From: Willaertia magna
Lineage: Eukaryota > Heterolobosea > Eutetramitea > Acrasida > Naegleriidae
NCBI GenBank assembly: GCA_902984215.1
Contig: CADWAF010000480.1
Coordinates: forward strand, 1-11,198
Reading direction: 5' to 3'
DNA: 11,198 nucleotides
Every line of letters starts with the position of its first letter. The stretch's first letter is position 1. The notes beneath the pieces were generated by a model. The model had not been told where the DNA came from and made no database searches. It saw nothing but the letters and a program-made list of their open reading frames with translations. Positions 1 to 7,500 of the stretch are shown here, in pieces. The translations under genes and the position numbers were made by a program.

Positions 1-1517
1 GGAAAATTTAACAGGAATTACACTTTCAGTAGATGACAGTAGAACCAGAAATGTTATTGACAATATTTGTGTATTTCATAAAAAACCGCTAATAGTAACA
101 GGTGCTAATGGTAATAAGGGAAATGTTCAAGTAATTATTCCAAATTTAACAGAAACTTATGGTGACACAAGAGACTTAAGTTTTAAAGAAATTGGTCTAT
201 CAAGTATCAGGATGGCTCCTTTCTTACCCGAACAATGTGTTTTTTGGGGAGAAGACACTTTACAACAAATTTTCCAAAACGAACCGCAAGAAATGAACAG
301 ATTTTTAAAAAACAAAGACGAATATCTTTCAGAACTTGATAAGGAACCATTAGTTTCAAGAGTTGTGAAATCTAAACAAATAGTTGAGTCATTAATTTCA
401 AAAAAGCCAACGGACTTTGAAGATTGTGTAGTGTGGGCAAGAAATTTATTTGAACAATTATTTAATAATGACATTCAACAGTTATTGCATAATTTCCCAT
501 TAGATATGTTAACAGCAGGAGGAAAACCATTTTGGAGTGGGGTCAGACGCATGCCAACACCTTTAACTTTTAATGTGAATAATCCAAAACATGCCAAATT
601 TTTGATTGCCGCTGCTAATTTAAGGGCTAAAAACTATGGATTAAAAGGATATCATAAGGACGAATATGATTTCGTTAATACACTGGAAAAGATTTCGGTA
701 CCAGATTTTAACCCAATTACTCCTGGTAACAATGCAAATGAGGAGGGAGAAGAACATTACAGAATTCATTTGAACTTGATTAACACACAGTTAAAAGTTG
801 ATGAAAATTATTTGTTAAAGCCAATTAATGCAGAAGATGAAGCTGACGGCAATAATTACTGCCAGGATTTTGTAGAAACTTGTTGTAATTTAAGGGCAAA
901 TGTTTACAACATTCCAGAAACGAACAGAAGTGAAATTTTAATGACTGCGTTAAAAATCATTCCTCGAACTGTTACAACGGCAAGTATGCTCTCTGGATTG
1001 GCCACTTTTGAATTATATAAGGTAAGTGGTTTTTATTATTGTTTACAACAACAATTAATATTTTATGTAACAGATTGTTCAACAATCCAAAAAGATTAGT
1101 ACTTATAATAATTCATACATTAACTCTTCTTTACCCTTCCTTTCAATTTATGAACCAAAACAAGCAAAAATAATTGCACATTTAAGAACAAACCAACAGG
1201 CATTAACTCTATACGATTTGTTTTACATTGACGAAGGTAGAGATATCACACTTAAAGAATTTATAGATATCTTTAAAGAAAGATATGAATTAGATATTAC
1301 AATGATTACTTATGGAATGCATGTGCTTTATTCATTCTTTTTAAGAAGTAATGAAAATTTAAAATATAAAATTGTTCCCTTGGTAAAGAGTTTATCCAGT
1401 TCAGAAATATTATCTGGAAAACAAAAGTATTTAAAGTTGGAAATGAGTTGTTCTGATTTGAATAGCGGAGATGACATTGATGTTCCAAGTGTGAAATATA
1501 GATTATACCACCAGTAA
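1..1517 (+). CDS. UBA1-like: E1 ubiquitin-activating enzyme-like protein, 3' part, two exons; catalytic Cys replaced by Ser
   Basis: E1 enzymes adenylate ubiquitin (or a ubiquitin-like protein), hold it as a thioester on a cysteine and pass it to E2 enzymes. The 5' end lies outside the window; the frame is open from base 2. Exons are 2-1021 and 1074-1517, joined in phase 0, about 488 residues. Visible in order: the end of the active adenylation domain (Asp codon 32-34, matching the Mg-ATP Asp of the ALDN motif; KGNVQVIIP at about 113-139), the second catalytic cysteine half domain (LLHNFP, PFWSG, PTPLTFNVNNP, AAANLRA), the return to the adenylation fold (RANVYNIP, KIIP, ELYK), and after the intron the ubiquitin-fold domain (TLKEFI, VLYSFF, stop 1515-1517). 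From memory the match to UBA1 is gapless from base 2 past the catalytic site, where Cys is expected but codon 200-202 is TCA (Ser). The family call is secure; whether it is the main UBA1, a UBA6/7-like paralog or a pseudoenzyme is open. Confidence 0.93.
1022..1073 (+). other. Spliceosomal intron in the E1-like gene (52 bp, phase 0)
   Basis: Donor GTAAGT at 1022 and acceptor TAACAG ending at 1073. Removal joins GAATTATATAAG to ATTGTTCAACAA, restoring ELYK-IVQQ, the conserved junction of E1 enzymes, and moves the reading frame by one base into the C-terminal domain. Without splicing the frame reads on to a TAG at 1097-1099 and loses the ubiquitin-fold domain. A TTAAT at 1055-1059 could serve as branch point, which is a guess. 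Confidence 0.93.
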
Positions 1518-1577
1518 CAAAATTAACAACAGGGCTAATGTTACATTTAAAATCTAATTTTAAGAAAATAATTTTAA

Positions 1578-1593
1578 AATAAATTAATTTATT
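1578..1593. terminator. Palindromic polyadenylation signal shared by two convergent genes
   Basis: The 86-bp gap between the E1-like stop (1517) and the AlkB stop (1604) contains the perfect 16-bp palindrome AATAAATTAATTTATT. It reads AATAAA on the plus strand at 1578-1583, 60 bases after the E1 stop, and AATAAA on the minus strand at 1593-1588, ten bases after the AlkB stop. The motif is seen directly; its use as a signal in both directions is inference. Confidence 0.6.
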
Positions 1594-1603
1594 CTTCAAT
1601 ATT

Positions 1604-2473
1604 TTACCATATTTGTTCAGCAGATTTTCCATCTTCTTCTGAAACTTTCTTTGTACCATCTGTTTTAATAAACCTAAATGTTAAACTAACCCTTCTGTAA
1701 TTTTCATCCCTTATTAAAGTTTTCCCTAATTTCGGAATGTATAATTGCCTCATATGTGTTATACCGTGCTTCCACTTAAATCTAGAGTCATCCTTCATTA
1801 CCATTAGAGACCTAGGTTCAAGTAATATTTTAGTTTGAATGTTTTCATCTTCTGCATTCTTCATAACCATATAAATTGGATTAACTAAAGAAATTAAACA
1901 AATAATATCTCCAAAAGGTTTAGGATTATCTACGTGACTAGAAATACCTTGAGTTCCAATATATTCATTTACTAAACATTGTGTTGGGAATGGATTTGAA
2001 TCAAACTGATACAAGTTATCCCTGTTTACTAATTTCTTAATTAAGAAATTAAATTTATTTAAATCTAAATGTATATAATTTGATTCATCTTCTTTTTTTG
2101 GTTGCATTGTTGGTAAATTATGTCTAGTATGATAGTAAGTGTAGCCATACATTTGCGTTCTTCTTGAAATTTCTGTACACCACTCGTTTTTATCTATAAT
2201 ACCATTCATTATATAATCTTCTTCTTCTTTTGTGATATATTCTGGGATATAAATTATTCCTGGTATTTGAACTTTAGGATTTGTTGAATATAATTCTTTA
2301 CAAGCCGTTAATGAATTATATTCCAACATGTGTGGTTCCAGCGGTGATTTTCCTAAACTTTCCAATTCTTCTTTACTTATTACTGGAATACTATTACCAT
2401 CATTACTATTGTCAAGTACTAGTTCCTTTTCTTCATTGTTGTTCATAACTGCAATGTCATTGTTTTGCAACAT
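1604..2473 (-). CDS. AlkB-family 2-oxoglutarate/Fe(II)-dependent dioxygenase, ALKBH8-type
   Basis: 289 residues, single exon. AlkB enzymes use Fe(II), 2-oxoglutarate and oxygen to oxidise alkyl groups on nucleic acid bases; the ALKBH8 type acts on the tRNA wobble uridine. Visible: a low-complexity Asn/Glu-rich start (1-50), the nucleotide-recognition segment RRTQMYGYTYYH (104-115), Asn169-x-Tyr171, the iron ligands His180-x-Asp182 (GISSHVDNP) and His236 (KWKHGI), and the 2-oxoglutarate arginines Arg261 and Arg267 in RVSLTFR. Spacings fit E. coli AlkB (N120/Y122, H131/D133, H187, R204/R210), so the enzyme looks catalytically complete. It resembles ALKBH8 most around the HxD and WKHGI motifs but has neither the RRM nor the methyltransferase domain of animal ALKBH8. 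The substrate (DNA, tRNA or other) cannot be read from the sequence. The start at 2473 is the first ATG; Met10 is possible. Convergent with the E1-like gene, divergent from CCDC113. Confidence 0.9.
   Translation of the reverse strand: MLQNNDIAVMNNNEEKELVLDNSNDGNSIPVISKEELESLGKSPLEPHMLEYNSLTACKELYSTNPKVQIPGIIYIPEYITKEEEDYIMNGIIDKNEWCTEISRRTQMYGYTYYHTRHNLPTMQPKKEDESNYIHLDLNKFNFLIKKLVNRDNLYQFDSNPFPTQCLVNEYIGTQGISSHVDNPKPFGDIICLISLVNPIYMVMKNAEDENIQTKILLEPRSLMVMKDDSRFKWKHGITHMRQLYIPKLGKTLIRDENYRRVSLTFRFIKTDGTKKVSEEDGKSAEQIW
2030..2051. repeat. 22-bp perfect palindrome inside the AlkB gene
   Basis: TAATTTCTTAA followed immediately by its reverse complement, in coding sequence for the FNFLIKKL region of the AlkB protein (about residues 141-148). 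It is built only of A/T plus two C:G pairs, so chance in AT-rich DNA is a realistic explanation. Confidence 0.6.
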
Positions 2474-2542
2474 TTTTTGCTTTAATTTTTTCCTTTTTGA
2501 AAATTTAAAGCGCTAAATTTTATTTAAAATTTACAAAAAAAA
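2474..2542. promoter_or_regulatory. 69-bp divergent promoter with central inverted repeat
   Basis: All sequence between the start codons of the AlkB gene (minus) and CCDC113 (plus). It is T-rich on the AlkB side and A-rich before the CCDC113 ATG. Its centre holds AAAATTTA (2500-2507) and TAAATTTT (2514-2521), an 8-bp inverted repeat around AAGCGC, the only GC cluster in the gap. With no other room, both promoters or 5' untranslated regions must lie here or inside the genes. Promoter function is inferred from position. Confidence 0.65.
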
Positions 2543-4162
2543 ATGAGGGCTTTGCAAAACAGTTTGCTTTCTGCAGTTTCGAATATGAATGTGGAACGGT
2601 CTAGGTTACCCGATAATAACAGACTGGAAACACCATCACCAGTTGTTGACAGACAATTTATTACACCTTCACCTATAGAGAGCAATAATGGTTTATCAGT
2701 AACTAGCTCACCAAATCACTTTGTAAATAGCTCCGATATAGGAAAATCAAAATTCGGAAATGTTCAAAAGTATCCAGAAATAAGTGCTTTTGAATCATTT
2801 GATGTATTTGAAATGGAAGAAGTTTTAGATAGGTAGGTAAGCCTTTTTTTCTTTTTTATTTACACAATTATCAAACTTAAAAGAATTAAAAAAGAGAATG
2901 AATTTGTAGAAGAAGAGGCTATGATATTTGAGGCTTACTTAAAAAAGACTGAAAAATCAGCTTACACCCCTACTACTGATAGCACTAGTAATCTTCCTCC
3001 AAAAGATTTTACTCGTTCTCAATCTAGAAATCAGTTAGTTCCAAATAATAAACTTGCTAGTGTTGATGTTTCCTTAAAATCATCAAGTTCTACTGACAAT
3101 GCAATTAGGAGAAAATCTGTAGATAATATTTCAAATTCTTCTTATGATGAGGGAAGTGATGATGCGAGTAGTGTGGGTAGTTCAGGAGCGAGTACTATTC
3201 AACAACAGCAACAAAAAAAGAAGAAAAAAAGAAGACAACAAGTTCAAGAGTATCAGTTAACTTATGAAAATAAAATTGAAATTGCAAAGAAGGCAATTGA
3301 CATTTTGCGATCAAAAGTGGAAAAGAAGAATAAAAACTTTGAGAAGGAAGTTGAAAGTATTAATGCAAGAATAGAAGAGAGTGTTCAAGAAATTAAGGAA
3401 ATTGATAAGGAAATTGCAGAGTTTAGAAAGACAGTGGTAGAACCATCAAGAGCTAAAAGCGAAGAATTCTCTCTTAGTATGAACGAAACTCCTATTGGAG
3501 GACAAAATACTTCTGGATTTTCAGAAAATTCAATGACGTTTAATCCAGCCTCATGCAAGTTACTAGCCGAAAAGTTTTATCAGTACTTTAAGTATAGTGA
3601 GCAACAAAAAGATACTTTAATTCATAGTTTAACTTTAAAGATTTCAGAAACTAAAAAACAGGTTAAGAAACTTAAACAACAGTTAGAGTCAAGAGAACAA
3701 TCTGGTGACCAATTGACTAAGACAGACTTTGACCAGTTGAAAATTGAAAATAAACAAAATACAGAACTTATTAAGGAAAGAAATTCTGAAGCGGTAGACT
3801 TAAAGGCAAGTACAGGAGTACTGCTTCAAAAGCTGGGCGCTCTCACAGAGAAATTGAATAAATTCACCCAAGCTTCACGGTATTACAGGAAAGAAATTGA
3901 AAGAAATAAGAAAGAACTGGATCGTTTGAAGAAAGAAATTGAAGAGGTGCTGAAAGTAAAAGAATCAGAGACTGGAAAAAATAAGGAATTAGTAAATCAA
4001 CACGAGAGAATTAAAGTTCCTGATATCTTAACGTATGTAAAACTAAAGGCTGAATTGGATTTAATGAGAAAGGAGGTTGACAATTGGAATAGAAAAGTTG
4101 AAATTCAAACCATGAACGAAGTACAAACAAGAAAACAGCTTCAACAACTATTACAACAATAA
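2543..4162 (+). CDS. CCDC113: CCDC113/CFAP263, coiled-coil ciliary axoneme protein, two exons
   Basis: Exons 2543-2832 and 2884-4162 give 522 residues. In ciliates and animals CCDC113 pairs with CCDC96 in the axoneme near radial spoke 3 and the nexin-dynein regulatory complex, tuning ciliary beat. The intron joins MEEVLDR to IKKENEFVEEEAMIFEAYLKK, which matches the family's N-terminal helix. Layout: disordered Ser/Pro-rich start (1-85), first helix (about 90-118), Ser-rich linker with a Gln5-Lys5-Arg2 tract near 203-214, then long coiled coils (about 224-280 and 320-510). The conserved C-terminal part is clear: DFDQLKIEN (378-386), the ASTGVLLQKL stretch, DILTYV (477-482) and WNRKVEI (498-504). 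At 522 residues it is longer than the roughly 377 of human CCDC113, through the disordered N-terminal part and an extra segment of about 35 residues after EFRK. A flagellar gene fits an amoeboflagellate, where expression would be expected on flagellate differentiation. Confidence 0.9.
2833..2883 (+). other. Spliceosomal intron in CCDC113 (51 bp)
   Basis: Donor GTAGGT at 2833 and acceptor TTAAAAG ending at 2883 split the Arg97 codon (AG|A) and restore a continuous conserved helix. The unspliced frame stops at the TAG at 2834-2836. A second, more consensus-like GTAAGC lies four bases downstream at 2837, but its use would leave the TAG in the message. The chosen pair is the one that keeps the frame and the family sequence. 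Confidence 0.8.
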
Positions 4163-4309
4163 TAGTTAAGCACATTTAGAATTCAAATAGTTTTGGAAAT
4201 TATCCAGAGATAGCAGTGTTTAAAAAAGAAATCTAAAATTTTGCGAAGTCAAACAATTTTTAAACAGAAATTGACAAACTGAGCGTTTATTCAAACAAAT
4301 AAAAAGCAA
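4163..4309 (+). other. Intergenic: 3' end of CCDC113 and 5' region of the small gene
   Basis: 147 bp of AT-rich sequence. An AATAAA at 4298-4303, 136 bases after the CCDC113 stop and seven bases before the next ATG, is the first such motif downstream and could end the CCDC113 transcript, which would place cleavage inside the next gene. No RNA gene or repeat is seen. Confidence 0.4.
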
Positions 4310-4513
4310 ATGGACAGAATCCCAAAGGAAGAGCAAGAACCTTTAAAGTGGAGTAGACACACAAAGGGCAATTTGGAATCCCAAAAAATTAGTGGTCAAC
4401 CAAGTAATGTTCAAAATCTTGACATTCAAAAAACAAATCCAACCGATTTCTCTGACACAAGCGACTTGGTTAATAAAGGAGTATTCAAAGATAAAAATTT
4501 GGACGAGAAATAA
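4310..4513 (+). CDS. Small hydrophilic hypothetical protein
   Basis: 67 residues, unrecognised. The protein is highly charged, with no signal peptide, membrane segment or Cys. Its N-terminal third carries Pro, Trp and basic residues (EPLKWSRHTKG, 10-20), and the remainder is Asn/Asp/Ser/Thr-rich and probably disordered. Support for a real gene: an A-rich context before the ATG (AAAAAGCAAATGG), codon use and higher GC than the flanking spacer, and an AATAAA ten bases after the stop (4523-4528), the same spacing as in the AlkB gene. It lies on the same strand as CCDC113, 147 bp away, and converges on the cyclase with 15 bp between the stop codons. It could be a small ciliary or cytoplasmic protein, but nothing in the sequence decides this. 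An overlapping open frame from 4392 is less likely coding. Confidence 0.55.
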   Translation: MDRIPKEEQEPLKWSRHTKGNLESQKISGQPSNVQNLDIQKTNPTDFSDTSDLVNKGVFKDKNLDEK

Positions 4514-4522
4514 TTACTTTAA

Positions 4523-4528
4523 AATAAA
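4523..4528 (+). terminator. AATAAA polyadenylation signal of the small gene
   Basis: AATAAA ten bases after the TAA at 4511-4513, directly abutting the antisense stop codon of the cyclase (4529-4531). The cyclase has no equally close AATAAA on its own strand. Confidence 0.5.
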
Positions 4529-7500
4529 CTATTCATTAACAATAGGCACAACAATATTGCTTGATTTTTTCTTTAGTTCCATTTCTTCACTTTCAATCTT
4601 TTCTTTTGCGCTTTCCTTCACTTCAATTATGTGGTCTTGCTTTTCTTTGACTTCCATAGAATGAGAACTTATCCTCAATGGGGGATAAGTTCTTTTCATC
4701 ATTTCTCTAGATTTGATTTGAAATAATCTTGTTGCGCCCTTTAGCCCTTTCAAACAATATTCACCCAAATCTTCTGCCTTATAGGTTTGTAATTTTGGTC
4801 TATGATTTATATATTTAAGACCTGCTGGTTTCTCGTTGTTAAGCGCCATTAATGATTTAGTTTTGGATGTCTTACTAGTTGTACCAGTTGCAGTGGAAGT
4901 AAAACTACTAATGGATTGACTTGAATTTGTGGAATTTGTCATGTATGAAATTATCTCAGGAACGTACTCATTCATATTAGTTTCCTCAAATATAACTTGG
5001 TGATATAGAGATGTTCTAGCTCTTCTAAATGTTTCTAAAAAAAACTTTTCAGACACTAATATCTGCCCACCGTTAGCAATTGACTCTATTCTGGCAGATT
5101 TATTAATGGCTGTACCAAAATAATCAGGTCTACGAACAACTTTATCATGAACCAAGTGTGCCCTTCCATAATGAACTCCCATTCTAACCCTTAATCCAGA
5201 CCATATCAAAGAACGATCTAACTCATTCCATGTTTGACGACAATCAAACTGATTATATAGCTCACCAGGCCATGTGGCATACAATAAATCATGTTGTGTT
5301 TTAATAGCCCAATCTAATGCCTGGATTGGATCTTGGAAAACTACATAGAAACTATCACCATTTGTTTTTACTTCATACCCATTATAATGTTCTAAATTCT
5401 TTCTCATAATGTGATTATGAATTATTAATGCTTCACGCATTGCTTTTTCATTTGTTTGCCACAAAACAGAACTATTTTGTATATCTGTAAATATAATTGC
5501 AATTTTACCTGATTTAGGGGCGTTAAGAGATAATTTTCTTTTTAAATATAATCTATAGAGGATAACTGAAACAATAACAATTATTAATAGGGAAAGTGGA
5601 ACGGTTAAACAAATAATTATAATGACAACTGTGGATAGTGCTGTTGCTGGTATTACTTGAGCTCCACAAGTTTCAAATTCATTATCATAAATAGCGTCAT
5701 TTGAAGAGGCATTGTAAATAACAACATGTCTTGACAATTGATTACAATCACATCCTAAACTTGGTAAAGATAAGTCAGCGATAGAATTAGTAGTGGTAAC
5801 TGCAGAACTACTGGCCACACACTCTGAACCAATTGGGCCTAACTCTAAAATATTACCAATATTATAAACTGATTGACTATAAGCTTTATCAACAATGTCA
5901 TTAGAAGTAATGGTAGTTATATCTTTTTCTCCTAATGTTTCCTTAATAATTGTATCTATAAAATAGCCAGTGGTGTATCCTTCTAAAATGTATCTATCGT
6001 TTCCATCACTTCTAGTAGATATTGTTTGTGCATATTTATTATAGTTTGAAAAATACTTCTTTATAAAATTAGTTTGATTATGGTTTTCTATCATTAAATA
6101 ATAATTTGGTAAGTTTAATAAATAAGTAGTTATAAGATTTTGTGTTATATTTTGTTTCATGCCTAAATCATTCAAAGTGTCTGATGAAATACCAATGAAA
6201 ATACTTTTATCAACAACTTGTAATAATCTTTGTAATGATAGTCCGTCACCTAAAAACAATATTTTATTAATTCTGTTTTCAATTATACGATTGTAAATGT
6301 CATTATTAATTTCTTCATTGTAATAAAATAAATGATTTATTGAATATCCCATACTGTTGATAATTTTAATAATTAAATAAACATTATTTTTCCAGTAATC
6401 ATTGTTACTACATATTAAAGAATAAACGTTATTATAATTATTTTTTGTAAAATATTTAAATATAGTAACCATTTCATCCACAACTGAGGGTCTCATATTT
6501 ATAAAATATTTAAAGTAAGGGTTCTTTAAATAATTAGTATTTGATAAAGTATTAATCAAGGGAATACTATTTGAATATAATAAATATTTCATATCTTTAA
6601 ATAATTGTACAACATTAAATGTTGTATTTGATCTTATATTTAATCCAGTAAATAAAAGTACTTTGTTTTTATTTATAAATTGATCCATTTTAGAAATTAA
6701 AGAATATTCATTAAATGAATTATTGCTATGTAAATAATACTCAGTATGTAAATAAATATTAAAATTATTTTTACTATTTAAATAATAAATGTATGTTAAT
6801 AATCCTATTGTAAAAGAATCATTTGGATATAGCTCAGTAACTAATTCATGTTCATTACTTATCGTCAAATCATTATTGAACGGTATTAACCTTCCTAATA
6901 TAATAGGTTTAGGTAAGTTACTAGAGATTGTTGTATCGTAAATTATATTTAATCCACAAGTATTACTTGTAAATACTTTTTCATAAATTAAATTTCTGTT
7001 ATCTTGTCCCTGTCTATAAATATAACTAGATCTCATGCCTAAATTACAATTATCGGTATTATCGTTTTTAAATAATCCTAATTTAATATTATTAATTTGA
7101 AAAGAATTTATTTTGTAAATAGTATCTAAAAAGTTTACACTATTTGTGTTCTCTTCATTAATATTTTCCACAACATTTACAATAAATAATCCAGTCATAT
7201 AACCTTCTAATAATCGTTGATTATAGAGTAAAGAATTATTATTAAAAATATTTAATTCATTAGTTTTTAAATAATTTTTAAAGTTAGATATTAAAGTGAA
7301 ACTTTCATCCTCTATTGAAGGAATGTGAGAAGCGATATAAAATTGGATAAAATTAGTTTTAAAAGAATTTAATAAGTTAAATAGTTCGTTAGAATTGTAA
7401 ATGGATTGGGTGAAATAAATTTGTAAATTTTTCCTAAATATTATTCTTTTTCCATTAAATTTTATAATTTGATTATAACTACTAATTAATTGTTTAGTTA

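Noticed and set aside
157..474. Open frame of 105 residues on the minus strand
   Set aside because: It lies antisense to the conserved E1 coding sequence and has no recognisable features; it is a shadow frame.
1022..1099. Reading the first E1 frame straight through to a stop at 1097-1099
   Set aside because: This adds residues unlike any E1 and separates the clearly matching ubiquitin-fold domain; the GTAAGT...ACAG intron resolves it.
1306..1659. Open frame of 117 residues on the minus strand
   Set aside because: Antisense to the E1 C-terminal domain and overlapping the AlkB 3' end; composition is that of a shadow frame.
2328..2516. Plus-strand open frame of 62 residues, Ser/Leu/Phe-rich
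   Set aside because: It is the complement of the Asn/Glu-rich AlkB N-terminal part, which explains its hydrophobic look; no independent support.
2837..2883. GTAAGC at 2837 as the main CCDC113 donor
   Set aside because: It leaves an in-frame TAG before the junction, whereas the donor at 2833 restores the conserved helix.
3195..3240. CAA/AAG-rich tract as a microsatellite or mobile element
   Set aside because: It codes for a short Gln-Lys stretch in a disordered linker of CCDC113 and has no repeat-unit array or element ends.
4392..4664. Plus-strand open frame of 90 residues with a hydrophobic end
   Set aside because: It overlaps the better-supported 67-residue gene in another frame and runs antisense into the cyclase tail.
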